64,000 nucleotides of DNA from Blastocystis hominis (GCF_000151665.1 NW_013171830.1:62001-126000); one strand, 5' to 3'. Counted from the stretch's first letter, positions 11,096 to 20,363 are shown. Translations and numbers: made by a program. The notes: generated by a model from the sequence alone, not told the origin.

Positions 11096-11793
11096 GTCAT
11101 AGTCGTGCACTACCGGTGAGTGTTATTAACCACAATACAGTAATTCCGAAGAACAACGAACGATACCATGAAACGTTCAACACAGTGATAATGCCTCGTG
11201 ACCTTGTGTACAAGATCACTTCGATTACATGCAAGATCGATACGACGTCTCTCTGGAACATTCGTGCGATGAATGTTGTGAAGGTTCAAATGTTGTGAGG
11301 GTTTGAAATGGTCTACAACGTCAGTCCTGGCTACTACTCGATTACCGAGTTATGCCGTGCGATAGCCGATTCCATCCAGGTAGACGATGTTAACCGAGCA
11401 CACTTGAACAGTGACGTGGCGACCGCTGTTGACCTTAGTGGCGCACCTGATTACACGAGTATCCTCAAGTTGGAAGGTATCGTTGAGGCAGACATGGTAG
11501 CGACTGAATACTTCGACATCACGAATGGCATGAGTGTGATCCGAGTGTACAGTAGTATCAATGCTCAAACATTCGGTCTGAAGAGTCCGCTGATCGATAA
11601 CCTGATTCATGTATCGATGGGACTGAACAACATGATCACCTGGGACGACTTGGCAATTGATGTGATCGAACAATCGAACCTGGACTACATTGATTGGGTA
11701 CTGACAGATGCGAATGACCGTCCGATTTCCTTGAACTCCAATGTGTATATCTCATTCACGATATCTTGTTACACCAAAGTAAAGAATGGATGA
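11092..11793 (+). CDS. Polinton structural protein, paralogue 3, with in-frame TGA at 11296-11298
   Basis: The frame runs from ATG 11092 to TGA 11791-11793 with a single internal TGA at 11296. The halves belong together: upstream (PRDLVYKITSITCKID) matches the N-terminal strand of paralogues 1 and 2, and downstream (YNVSPGYYSITELCRAI, GAPDYTSILKLEG, NGMSVIRVYSSI, LTDANDRPISL) matches their later modules, with the expected spacing only if the TGA position counts as a residue. An in-frame ATG at 11308 follows three codons after the stop, so reinitiation could yield a 161-residue product lacking the first strand. Probably a virion component. A 36-nt GT-AG splice across the stop is possible but would delete the conserved spacing. 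Confidence 0.6.
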
Positions 11794-14104
11794 ATACGTT
11801 GCTACAATTCCAATCATTCGATTCAAACCACACAAAGTGAAGTCGAGAAACATGATGGACAAAATGTTGAATCGATATTTCGATAAAGTCGTTGAAAGTG
11901 AATTCAATCAACAACGAATGAGGAGCGAACAATGGCGACAGAAGCGAACCTTGTTTGATTCGTACATGAATCTCTCACCTGTTGAACGTCGTCGTGTATC
12001 CGTCTCCGACATGCGTGGATATCAAATGCAGCGAATTGATAATGAGAACGTGCTGTTGTACTCATTCGAGGACAACGTGGTCTACAATGCTAAAATTGAC
12101 AGTAAGTTAAAAAAGATCGTTGTTCAGTCTGTGAATCACGAGTTGTCTGATATGGAGAAACGAGCTATCTTTGATAATCCATTTGGATATGAACCTGTAT
12201 CACCCTATCGTATCCGCTACTAGAAAGCACAGGTTGGCGATGCACAAATCGTGAATATAACTGGTGATGTTGGAGTCAGCATCAACGAAATGAAGAATGC
12301 TGCTGAAACCATATCGAATGCAGCTCAGCGAATGGGAGATAGTATCAACACAGTTACTCAACAGAATGCAGCGATTATCAATGATTTTGCAGGTTTGCGA
12401 GACGATGTGACAGAACATGGTGATCCAGAGCGATCATTTCTATTATGGAATTACGACAATAGCACAGTATTTTATGGTCGTGATGTGACGCACTCTGTGA
12501 AACGAGGTAGTCAGGCATACAAGGATTTGGTATCTGCAGGTCGTGTTGAACGTGGTCGATGGATGGTCAAACCCGAAGTACAACCTGTGAATGTAACGAA
12601 TGAAATCATACAACAGATGGATGTGTCGTCCATTATCACCAAGTTGGATGAAGTGATTACTGTGATGAATAACTTCGATATCCAGGTGAACCTTGGAAAC
12701 ATTTATAATGCAATAGCTTATGTATCACACCAAATCAATTTCCTGGAAAATGAGAAGACAGGTTATCCTATGATTGTAGAATTGTTGGGAGGTGTACAAG
12801 AAAAATTGGAAGGTTCGAACGAAGAAATCAAGTTGTTAAGTGACAAATATGCTGAAGTGGCAAAAAGTATTGCAACAGGAGACGACAAGTTGTTACAGAA
12901 AATTGGTGACTTGGTAAATCAACAGAAGTCTGTGATTGAGGAGAGTAATAGATATCTGCAAGGAGTCGAAGCTCGTCTGAAAGGTATTGAAGACAAACCT
13001 GATCCTCCTGCAATTGCTGATATCCAAGCATTGATTCCAACACAGAGTGAAATGCGAATCGATGAATTGACAGAGTTCATGAAGGCGCAATACAATGATT
13101 TCTTGCAACAATGGGTCGAGCGAAATAGTTTCATTCAGCAATTTGTATCTGCTGAGTTGTCAAAATCGTATGAAGCAATTAACAAACGGTTGGTTGAATC
13201 ATTCAATACATTCACACCTTTGTTTAGAGGTATTTCTAATAGAATAGCGCTTATGAATATGAAACTGGTAACTCTTGGTAAAGTTGTTAAAGAAGAGGGA
13301 AATGCAACTAGGCAGCAATTACTGAATGGTACGAATGCTCTGGGTAAAACTACTGACCTGATAACAAATGGATTCACTTCCATGGGTAGCCAACTTGTTG
13401 AAGGACAGACTCAAACTAACAACCTATTAACAAATGTTGGTAATGCAGTTGTTGATGGACATGCTCAAACTGGTCAGCTGCTTACTACAATGAGTAATCA
13501 ATTTGCTGATACTCAGCTGTCCCGGGAACAATTATATCAACAATTGTATCAGCAGAATATGAGAGGAATCCAGAACTTAATGGATGCCATTTGGCAATCA
13601 TATGAATATTTCCGGAATCAGCCACAAATTCAATCTGTGATTGTACTGAACGACCGTCAACCTGAAAGTGTAAATACTCAAAGAATCACACCTCAAGCAA
13701 TCGATCAAGTGAATCGAGCTGCAGCCTTGATTGACGCGTATGAAAGTAAAGATTCTAATGACACCAAGGAAAGTTGGGAAAGCGATGATACTCGCGAAGA
13801 TTTCATTGCTTTCTCAAGTTTGCTTGCTCGCAATTTCAACAATCCTGTTTTCGCTCAATTCGCAAATGACCTTGGATTCTCACGTCTCTTCAGGGCTTAT
13901 CGTGATCGAAATGAAGACCCCGAACTGATGAGTTTCTTCATACGAGTAGCTAATAGTAAGGACCTAACTCCTGATTATTTGGACTACATGAAAAACAAGA
14001 TCAAACGGTTTGCTGTCAATGTAGATCAACAATTCGAGCAATATCTGCAAAATACGTACAACACGATCAAGGATATGTTCGTTACACAGGGTTTCAATGG
14101 CTAA
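11786..14104 (+). CDS. Long coiled-coil Polinton structural protein with in-frame TAG at 12221-12223
   Basis: ATG 11786 overlaps the previous gene by 8 nt. The first 145 codons encode a basic, Arg/Gln-rich N-terminal region, then TAG at 12221. The same frame continues with no ATG until 12292 and stays open for more than 620 codons to TAA 14102-14104. The downstream part is strongly helical with heptad-like Q/N/L-rich stretches (ETISNAAQRMGDSINTV, repeats of the QTNNLLTNVGN and QTGQLLTTMSNQ type) and an acidic segment near residue 660. The lack of a start codon near the top of the downstream frame supports one protein of about 770 residues. A 27-nt GT...CTAG segment (12197-12223) would splice in phase but is shorter than any host intron seen here. 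Possibly a tape-measure-like or internal scaffolding virion protein; no family recognised. Confidence 0.6.
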
Positions 14105-14123
14105 ATGAAGACGGACAATATTC

Positions 14124-14134
14124 TTTTCACTTTG
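14124..14134 (+). terminator. Putative element-specific 3'-end signal TTTTCACTTTG
   Basis: The exact 11-mer lies 19 nt after the TAA of the coiled-coil gene. The same 11-mer recurs on the coding strand downstream of four other element genes (15584-15594 and 23658-23668 on +; 17030-17040 and 20352-20362 on -), always 19-36 nt after the stop. A role in transcript termination or polyadenylation is inferred. Confidence 0.5.
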
Positions 14135-14141
14135 TACGAAT

Positions 14142-14179
14142 GGGGAAGCGCTGCTTCCCCGGGGAGAATGAAATTCTCC
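14142..14179. repeat. Tandem double hairpin
   Basis: GGGGAAGC / GCTTCCCC with a 3-nt loop is followed directly by GGAGAAT / ATTCTCC with a 3-nt loop; the junction reads CCCCGGGG. It lies between the coiled-coil gene and the next gene and is one of about eight such structures in the element. Confidence 0.8.
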
Positions 14180-14227
14180 TTATTCATAAATGGCAATTCC
14201 ATTCACTGTTGATATATCTGCTATTCT

Positions 14228-15151
14228 ATGGCTGAACCCGATTTCCGAGAACAGGATAGTGGAACGATCGTGGACCGACGCAAGACATTGAATCTACACA
14301 AGGAACTCGAAACACCAGTAAACAACATGCCAAAGAGAGGGAAGAAACGATCACCGAAGCGAGCTCCAGCGAATAGTGCTGGTGCCATTGGCTTCAACGA
14401 TGTTAACTCAGGAGGAGGTTGTAAACCCGGAGGAGCACTAGCCTTCAATGAAGCGCAATTGATGAACGAGCTGACCGGACTCAAGAAAGGTGGGGCATTT
14501 GGTACTCTTGCTGCCACGATCATCCCAGCACTCATTCAGATGGCTCCACAGATCATCTCGAGTCTCAAAGAGCTAGTGAAGGGTAAGGAGGGTGGAGCGC
14601 TGAAATTCGGCGGTGCTTCTGCTGTGTTTCTCAATGGAATCAACCCTAGCGACTACGACGACGTGTTGAAGACCATGAAAGCCATTGAACGACAAAGTAA
14701 AAACATCGAAGTCCGAGGTGGAGCAATGTACGCTGGTTCCAGTCGTGTTGGCACGTTCTTCAAGAATGCCTGGAACAAGATCAAAGGTTGGTACGACAAC
14801 AATGCCGACAAGTTAAAACCCATCACCGATATCCTGGTGAATGCTGGCACGAATGCTGCGAATAACACGATCAACAAGGGTGTGAACTATGTATCCCAGA
14901 AGACAGGATCGGATACTGTGAAACAGATCACGAACGTGGTGGGTGACATGGCAAAGGGTATGGTGAGCGATGTGGCAAACCAGATTCAAGGAAAGGAAAG
15001 CAAAGCCGGCACTGGCTACGACATTTCGGACCTCTCGGACGAGGTGAACGCAATGGCAGTCCCGACAAAAAAAAAGAATCGCATCCTCACAGCCCTTCCA
15101 CAGAACGAGAACAAGATAGAGAAGTCAGTGATCCGAAGGAGAATCTATTGA
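14228..15151 (+). CDS. Basic, glycine-rich Polinton virion protein (possible pVI/pX-like minor protein)
   Basis: 307 codons, ATG 14228 to TGA 15149-15151. The N-terminal 60 residues are highly basic (MPKRGKKRSPKRAP). A glycine-rich part follows with several di-glycine sites (KKGGAFG, KFGGAS, VRGGAMYAG) of the type cleaved by adenovirus-like proteases, and between them hydrophobic/amphipathic segments (TLAATIIPALIQMAPQIISSL). The rest is helical and ends in a basic tail. Composition, di-glycine sites and position directly upstream of the adenain-like protease suggest a processed internal virion protein comparable to adenovirus pVI or pX; this is inference, not detectable homology. The protease gene follows at once. 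Confidence 0.55.
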   Translation: MAEPDFREQDSGTIVDRRKTLNLHKELETPVNNMPKRGKKRSPKRAPANSAGAIGFNDVNSGGGCKPGGALAFNEAQLMNELTGLKKGGAFGTLAATIIPALIQMAPQIISSLKELVKGKEGGALKFGGASAVFLNGINPSDYDDVLKTMKAIERQSKNIEVRGGAMYAGSSRVGTFFKNAWNKIKGWYDNNADKLKPITDILVNAGTNAANNTINKGVNYVSQKTGSDTVKQITNVVGDMAKGMVSDVANQIQGKESKAGTGYDISDLSDEVNAMAVPTKKKNRILTALPQNENKIEKSVIRRRIY

Positions 15152-15171
15152 GTCTCTACACCCACGGCTAC

Positions 15172-15561
15172 ATGAATGTGGATGCTGAACCAATGACTTT
15201 CGATGAAGTCCGAAAACTGGCCAAGCAACTCGAGATACCCGACTTTGATGTGATGGAATTGGACAAGTACAAGTCCTTGGCAAAGAAGTACAAAGAACCA
15301 GCGAATTGCATCATCTGGATACCCTTTGAAAACAATGGCAACCTCGGCCACTTCGTGTCATGTTTCCACGAATCCGACGGCACGCTGAACTACCAGGACA
15401 GCTTTGGTGAGATGAATGTCTCGCCGTTAGCAGGTACGAACCGTGTGTTCCGTGTGAACAAAGTGAAATACCAGTCGATCTTTGCCAACAACTGTGGCTA
15501 CCTGGCACTCCTTCACTTGTACACGCACGACGCTGTTGACCCGGCTATCCAGAGGTTGTAG
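15172..15561 (+). CDS. PRO: Adenain-like cysteine protease (Polinton PRO)
   Basis: 129 residues from ATG 15172; the frame is open a little further upstream but without an ATG, and 15172 sits at the natural start of the domain. The His-Asp-Cys order of adenain/Ulp1-type proteases is visible: His60 in NLGHFVSCF, Asp76 in YQDSFGE, Cys108 in NNCGYLALLHL, with hydrophobic strands between. In Polintons this enzyme is thought to process capsid proteins during virion maturation, as in adenoviruses. It is a short, single-domain form. It follows the di-glycine-rich protein directly and ends close to the convergent ATPase gene. TTTTCACTTTG lies 22 nt after the stop. Confidence 0.85.
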   Translation: MNVDAEPMTFDEVRKLAKQLEIPDFDVMELDKYKSLAKKYKEPANCIIWIPFENNGNLGHFVSCFHESDGTLNYQDSFGEMNVSPLAGTNRVFRVNKVKYQSIFANNCGYLALLHLYTHDAVDPAIQRL

Positions 15562-15594
15562 AAGTAAATGAATAATAAACCCATTTTCACTTTG

Positions 15595-15634
15595 GAGGCG
15601 ACAATGTCGCCTCGGGAGCAACTTCGTTGCTCCC
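15595..15634. repeat. Tandem double hairpin between convergent genes
   Basis: GAGGCGAC / GTCGCCTC (15595-15613) is followed by GGGAGCAAC / GTTGCTCCC (15614-15634), both with 3-nt loops. The second hairpin is identical to the one at 22807-22827. It sits between the 3' ends of the protease and ATPase genes. Confidence 0.85.
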
Positions 15635-15650
15635 TCTTTGGTCATCACGC

Positions 15651-16988
15651 CTATGCTAGTCCGTATCTGGAACGCAATCCTTTGCCTTTTTTGTGCTTGG
15701 TTGGTTCTGGAGGTGTGTAGTTTGCCATGCCATCCTTCGGTTTCTGTACGAACTGGAATTCCTTCGTGTTGATGGCTTTACTGTAGTCCTGTGGTTTGAT
15801 TTCAACGGCCTCTTTGATGTCCAAGAGATTGTAAGTGCGTGCCTTATTCACTTTGGTTTGCGTGGTCTTCTGTCGTCCCAATTCCTGCTCGAGTTGTTGT
15901 ACTTGTCGTTGTTTCTCTTCCACTTCCTTCCTCTTTCGTTCATCACTTAATGCCTTCGGTAATTTCGATCGCATCTTGTTGATTGTCTGTTGTTTGCTAC
16001 TCAGTTCGTATGGAACGTACTCGACCAACGAATCGTCGTCCAGGTAGTACCATCGTGTGTGCATGCCCATCTGGATATCACGAAGTACCTCGCCAAGATT
16101 ACTCGGCGGTGGTATCTTCATTTTGCGCCATAAATCCTCGCGACCAAGGATGTCGTAGAAGAGAAAGATTCGAGTGGCATTATCCAGAATCTTGTTGCTC
16201 AATCGAGAGAATCCTTGGAATGCAATGAAACAACTGGTCTTTCGATGTCGACTCATGCAAGCCATGGTGTCCATGAAGTTCACCACCCAATGATCGTTCG
16301 GCTTCGTGTACAGGTCGTCGAAGATGTAGATGGACGGATATGTGGTGTCGTTGTAGATGGCCACACTTGATCCATCTTCATTCAATTGTTTGTACGCGAC
16401 GTCCTCGCTATCCGTGAACGGGGGAATCTCCGATCCCCCTCCGTCCGTGTTGATCCATTGTGTCTTGATGCCTGCTTTGTTGGCGACATGTTTGAGCACT
16501 TGTGGACACTTGTTTTCATAGCTGACCTTTCCCATGAAGAAACAGATCTTGTCGAATGAGTGAGGTATCTCGTAGCACAACTGATTGATGAGGAACGACT
16601 TGCCCGACTTGGAAGGAGCAATGATGAGCGTGAATTGATTGAGGAATGTGTCCTGACAATCAAGTTCCCAGTCGAACTTCATAATGCCCATGCTTTCCTT
16701 ATTCTGTCGAAGATCCTGCAATTGCTCATCAATGGTCTGCTCTGGTTGGATGTAGTCGGCTAGTTCTCGCAGTATTTTGGCATATTGCTTGCTCTTCTCT
16801 TCATCGGTTTCATTCTCCATCCGTTGTTTGATGGTATCCTGCATTACTTCGGCTTGATTGAGCGTATTTTCTGTTCTTCTCGTCAATCGTTTGTTGTTAT
16901 ACGGACATCGATGGTTAAATCGTCTTATTCGGTTCTTGATCGAGAGTAGTGTAGTGTCTATGTTGGGAATGTACGGACTATCTTCCAT
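15651..16988 (-). CDS. ATP: FtsK/HerA-type genome-packaging ATPase
   Basis: 445 residues, ATG at 16988 (context AATAAATGG). The Walker A motif APSKSGKS is at residues 124-131 and the Walker B strand IYIFDD at about 220-225, followed by RHRKTSCFIAFQGFSRLS, the usual arginine/sensor region of Polinton and large DNA virus packaging ATPases. It would pump the genome into preformed capsids. A 120-residue N-terminal helical region and a long charged C-terminal tail (Lys/Glu/Gln-rich, residues about 335-445) extend beyond the core. It is transcribed leftward in a block with a tiny membrane protein, an unknown protein and the major capsid protein. The start overlaps the tiny membrane gene by 31 nt. 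Confidence 0.9.
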   Translation of the reverse strand: MEDSPYIPNIDTTLLSIKNRIRRFNHRCPYNNKRLTRRTENTLNQAEVMQDTIKQRMENETDEEKSKQYAKILRELADYIQPEQTIDEQLQDLRQNKESMGIMKFDWELDCQDTFLNQFTLIIAPSKSGKSFLINQLCYEIPHSFDKICFFMGKVSYENKCPQVLKHVANKAGIKTQWINTDGGGSEIPPFTDSEDVAYKQLNEDGSSVAIYNDTTYPSIYIFDDLYTKPNDHWVVNFMDTMACMSRHRKTSCFIAFQGFSRLSNKILDNATRIFLFYDILGREDLWRKMKIPPPSNLGEVLRDIQMGMHTRWYYLDDDSLVEYVPYELSSKQQTINKMRSKLPKALSDERKRKEVEEKQRQVQQLEQELGRQKTTQTKVNKARTYNLLDIKEAVEIKPQDYSKAINTKEFQFVQKPKDGMANYTPPEPTKHKKGKGLRSRYGLA

Positions 16989-17068
16989 TTATTCATGGCA
17001 ATCACGACAGCCACGATAGCCACGACAGCCAAAGTGAAAAAGGTAGTCACAGCAACCACGGTAACCAT
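16958..17068 (-). CDS. Tiny single-pass membrane protein (36 aa)
   Basis: ATG 17068 directly follows the TAA of the upstream gene (TAAATG). The product begins MVTVVAVTTFF and is almost entirely a Val/Ala/Ile-rich transmembrane segment, then a short basic tail (MNKWKIVR), ending at TAG 16958-16960. The last 31 nt overlap the start of the ATPase gene in another frame. Very small hydrophobic proteins are common in large DNA viruses and Polinton relatives, where they act at membranes or virion release; here the function is unknown. Support is the tight coupling and the clean hydrophobic profile. Confidence 0.5.
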   Translation of the reverse strand: MVTVVAVTTFFTLAVVAIVAVVIAMNKWKIVRTFPT

Positions 17069-17614
17069 TTACAGGAAATCGCAATCGAAGACACTATTCT
17101 TATCCTTGATTTTGATTTGCGTTGCTGTGAGAGTTGTGTACGAGAACTCGGTGATATTGCCGTCCTTATCTTCCTTCATGAACTCCTTGCTCTCCCCGGT
17201 CACCACAAGATCGATCGTTGCATCCTTGTATTCGCGAAGATCCGTACAGGGCACATTTCGTAGATCGATCTTGATAGGCTTCTTGTCGTTATTCACGATC
17301 TTCGTGTTCGGACTCAATTTCACTTTGAACTGGATCTCACCATCGTATTCGCTGTATGGGTGATTCTCTTTCTTTGTTTCAATGAGGATTCTTTTGAACT
17401 CTTCCGATTGCTCCTTGGGCAGTGTGATGGAGAAAGTGTTGAACAGTTTCTTCTTGTCTGTTTCGAACTTCGAGTTGTCACCCACGAAAACAATGGTAGC
17501 ATCGGTGATCTTGCACACATACTTAGCCGATTCGCCCTCTCTTTTGAATCCGGTGGAAGTGAGAGAAATGTTAGAAGTGTTGGAAAGATCGAAAACATGA
17601 ATCTTGTTGCTCAT
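17069..17614 (-). CDS. Unknown 181-aa Polinton protein between MCP and ATPase
   Basis: ATG 17614 is preceded by an AT-rich TAAATATAAATAG stretch that could act as a TATA-type promoter. The protein is rich in beta-strand-like alternation and Lys/Asp (YKDATIDLVVTG, YTTLTATQIKIKD), with no signal peptide or membrane segment. A single-stranded-DNA-binding OB fold or a small jelly-roll capsid subunit would both fit, and I cannot choose. It sits between the major capsid and ATPase genes; the following gene starts immediately after its stop, and TTTTCACTTTG occurs 28 nt downstream of the stop on the same strand. Confidence 0.65.
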   Translation of the reverse strand: MSNKIHVFDLSNTSNISLTSTGFKREGESAKYVCKITDATIVFVGDNSKFETDKKKLFNTFSITLPKEQSEEFKRILIETKKENHPYSEYDGEIQFKVKLSPNTKIVNNDKKPIKIDLRNVPCTDLREYKDATIDLVVTGESKEFMKEDKDGNITEFSYTTLTATQIKIKDKNSVFDCDFL

Positions 17615-17679
17615 ATCTATTTATATTTACGTTTTGAATTCTTTAAGTACCACTTACGCTCCCACAGTGTTGGCACGGA

Positions 17680-18942
17680 TCATGATGAGGTGCATCTGGG
17701 TCGTCGCTGCAACATCCTCTTCAACTCGATTTCGAATTGAATCTGATTCGATGCTCGCATCGGGAACCACTCGGCTAACGGGAAGGCGAAGATTCGGAAC
17801 TGATTCAACCACGTCTTGTACGTCAACAGCGTGTCGTACTCGTCGGAACGACTATTACAAAGATAGTCCATCCATTCGAAGAACGTGTGATCAATTCCAT
17901 CAGGTGTGTTCGTGTTGTCCACATTGATGATACGCTTCTGTTCACCAGCGATATTCAATGAGATACGCTTGAATCGAATGTCCTTGAGAGTCGAGAAATC
18001 GCCATTGTCGTCCGTGAACATCATGAACATCATCTTGACGGGGAAGTTGACCAGCACACGATCATCGATGAAGTTCTGGCCAGTAGGAATACGGAACGTC
18101 TTGGTCATGATCTGGTTCTTCACCAACTGAGTGTCTTCAGGATCGAAGGTCGAATCATCGCTCGTCTTGTAACTGTGATACCAAAGCGTGCATGTATCGA
18201 AGTACACACCGGTGAAAGCCGTGGCTGATGGAACAGCGTCCGGACTTGTAGCGGTATTGATTTTGCCAGCATCGATGTAGAAGTATGCATCGTCGTTCGT
18301 GGGATAGATCTGAGCATCCATCTGCGTGAGATTGATGAATCGTTCCTGAGAACAACCTTCGAAGATGTCTGCAAAGTTCACATTGATCGTCGTGTACGCC
18401 GTGGTCGATCCAGGTGGCTGTACGAACTTGAGCATGTTGTAGAATAACTTCCCGCCATAAGGTCGACCCAGGATGGCCGCAGTTCGTGCGGTTTTATCGG
18501 TTGTATCATAGTCACGGTCATCGTAGTAGATGTAGGACAGTTCCTTCAGTCCTTCGTTTACCACATTGTTGTGCTTGTTGTCCGTGAGCGCATTTAAGAG
18601 TGACCGGATCTGACCGATGTTCTCATTGTCTGCACTCAGAGGCAAGGATGCCAAGTTCTCACCATTCCAATAGGTGTACGTGACCTTCGTGTTGTTCACA
18701 ATGCCTGACATGTTCTTCTTCACCGGAACATAGATATCCTTCGACGAACTGCTAGCATTATTTGCCAACCCGGTGATCTTGAGCTTGAAGGTCATTCGTG
18801 ACTTGTAGAGATTGAAGTACACGTCATCACCGGATGGAGCGATCGTCCAATTGATCACATCGGTCGATTTGATGTTATTGGACTGATTGCTGAACACAAT
18901 CTGCGATTCGTAGTTATGTACAGGAGGAATTGTAGTAGCCAT
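17680..18942 (-). CDS. MCP: Probable major capsid protein (double jelly-roll), frameshifted near the C-terminus
   Basis: 420 codons from ATG 18942 (context AATAAATGG). Size, beta-rich composition, adjacency to the ATPase block and the C-terminal stretch (TWLNQFRIFAFPLAEWFPMRASNQIQFEIE) fit Polinton double-jelly-roll capsid proteins, which form the hexon-like trimers of the shell; the fold cannot be proved by eye. The last 16 codons of the open frame are an Arg/Cys-rich run unlike the rest. In the -1 frame, starting about 17723, a 23-codon stretch of normal strand-like composition ends at TAA 17654-17656. This suggests a single-nucleotide deletion, assembly error or -1 frameshift close to 17723. 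No classic slippery heptamer is evident there. Confidence 0.65.
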   Translation of the reverse strand: MATTIPPVHNYESQIVFSNQSNNIKSTDVINWTIAPSGDDVYFNLYKSRMTFKLKITGLANNASSSSKDIYVPVKKNMSGIVNNTKVTYTYWNGENLASLPLSADNENIGQIRSLLNALTDNKHNNVVNEGLKELSYIYYDDRDYDTTDKTARTAAILGRPYGGKLFYNMLKFVQPPGSTTAYTTINVNFADIFEGCSQERFINLTQMDAQIYPTNDDAYFYIDAGKINTATSPDAVPSATAFTGVYFDTCTLWYHSYKTSDDSTFDPEDTQLVKNQIMTKTFRIPTGQNFIDDRVLVNFPVKMMFMMFTDDNGDFSTLKDIRFKRISLNIAGEQKRIINVDNTNTPDGIDHTFFEWMDYLCNSRSDEYDTLLTYKTWLNQFRIFAFPLAEWFPMRASNQIQFEIELKRMLQRRPRCTSS

Positions 18943-18950
18943 TTATTATA

Positions 18951-19076
18951 GGGCGAGAATTAAAATTCTCGCCCGGGGAATCGTAGATTCCCCAATTACT
19001 ACGAGGAAAAATAATTTCCCCAGTAGCAAGGGACAGCGAAGTCGTCCCGGGGAAAAACAAAGTATTTCCCCAGTAG
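18951..19076. repeat. Cluster of hairpins in the MCP-fibre divergent promoter region
   Basis: GGGCGAGAATT / AATTCTCGCCC (18951-18974), GGGGAATC / GATTCCCC (18975-18993), then weaker hairpins with GGAAA / TTTCC, GGGAC / GTCCC and GGGGAAA / TTTCCCC arms up to 19071. CCCGGGG joins pairs twice. The cluster fills the whole gap between two divergent start codons. Confidence 0.75.
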
Positions 19077-19079
19077 TAA

Positions 19080-20348
19080 ATGGCAACACCAACACAACCT
19101 GAGAAACTTGTATTTCTCCAGAACGGCGTGTTCAAGCGCAAGGAGATGATGAATGGTATCCAGTACTACTCAGACAACTCTTTCGACACGTTCGCATTTC
19201 CGTCGACCAATGGCAACTATGTGCTCACCAAGACTGGCGATGAGCTCACATGGTCCGTCGCAGGTGAAGATTTCACTTCCTTGGATAACTCGTATTACAA
19301 GGATAGAGATGGACAATCGATTACCATTCCAACCAATGGAGCTATTCCCTTCTTCAAGAATAACTCGGCGTTCGGAGCGATCAATCTGCCAGAAAGTGGT
19401 TCTTTCATTCTCACGACTGACCCGGATAGTGGTCCTTCATTGGAAACATTGACGAAGCCCGTGATTTTCGAGGCTCTCGAACTTACGAGCACGTCGGACT
19501 GGTATGCGGTACCGAACTGGAATTCGACCAAGAGTGATTCGAAGGATCTATTCTTACCAAGTAAGCCGGGAACGTTCTTCCTTTCAGCCGATTCGAACAA
19601 TGACTACCAGTTCAACAAGGTCACACCAAGAAGTCTTTTCCATGAATCTCTAGGAATCGGATCTGATAAACAGAGAATCGTCACCTACTGGAACGATGCT
19701 GCCTATGGTCTACCATTGCCAACCACGGCAGGCTATGCGACATTCAAGGTCGAGAGTAGCAATGAGAGTCCTGTTCTTGCCAATCTCACGCCTGAGATCG
19801 TCTACAAAGACATCCTCGGGTGTACTAGCAATGAAAAGTGTCTCGTGTACAATAACGGGACCAACGTGTCCAAGCTAACAATCCCATCCACTGCTGGCAA
19901 GTACATCATGGAAGTCAAAGAAAACGGCACAGTCTCGTTATCACCCACATCGGCTAAGTTGAGTAAGACATCCGAGTACACCTCCTGGACAAGTGGACAC
20001 CAGGTTGTTAGCGAGGCACTCACGTCGGAAGGTTCGGACCTTTCTGCACCCATCAAATTGGAACCCAATAAGACGTACATGATCACCATCGATGCCGTAC
20101 TTCGTTGTGACAACTATGAACAGGCACTTGTAGGATTCACGAGCGTGCCAACTCTCGTAATGGGTGTCGAGACAGCTACAATTATTAAAGCAAACTTGAA
20201 TAATCCAGTGCCAACAACGACATTGAGTAGCACGAACATATTCACATCAATATGCCCTGTAGATATGAAAATTCAAGTCATACGTTCTGGAGACACCACG
20301 ATCGAGCATTACTTCACTCGACTGAAGGTAAGCATCATGGAACTCTAA
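19080..20348 (+). CDS. Fibre-like Polinton protein with repeated beta segments and a C-terminal head-like domain
   Basis: 422 codons from ATG 19080. The N-terminal two-thirds contain several loosely repeated units ending in short strands (PSTNGNYVLT, PTNGAIPFF, PSKPGTFFLS, PTTAGYATF, PSTAGKYIM), spaced 40-60 residues, typical of trimeric fibre shafts. The last about 130 residues (from KTSEYTSWTSGHQVV) are strand-rich and could form a globular head. By analogy with adenovirus fibres and phage tail fibres this is a plausible attachment protein; that is inference from architecture. It is transcribed divergently from the capsid gene across the hairpin cluster. Confidence 0.5.
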   Translation: MATPTQPEKLVFLQNGVFKRKEMMNGIQYYSDNSFDTFAFPSTNGNYVLTKTGDELTWSVAGEDFTSLDNSYYKDRDGQSITIPTNGAIPFFKNNSAFGAINLPESGSFILTTDPDSGPSLETLTKPVIFEALELTSTSDWYAVPNWNSTKSDSKDLFLPSKPGTFFLSADSNNDYQFNKVTPRSLFHESLGIGSDKQRIVTYWNDAAYGLPLPTTAGYATFKVESSNESPVLANLTPEIVYKDILGCTSNEKCLVYNNGTNVSKLTIPSTAGKYIMEVKENGTVSLSPTSAKLSKTSEYTSWTSGHQVVSEALTSEGSDLSAPIKLEPNKTYMITIDAVLRCDNYEQALVGFTSVPTLVMGVETATIIKANLNNPVPTTTLSSTNIFTSICPVDMKIQVIRSGDTTIEHYFTRLKVSIMEL

Positions 20349-20363
20349 AGTCAAAGTGAAAAA

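Noticed and set aside
18951-19076. CRISPR-like array
   Set aside because: The units are different hairpins with no constant repeat and no regular spacers, in a eukaryotic context.
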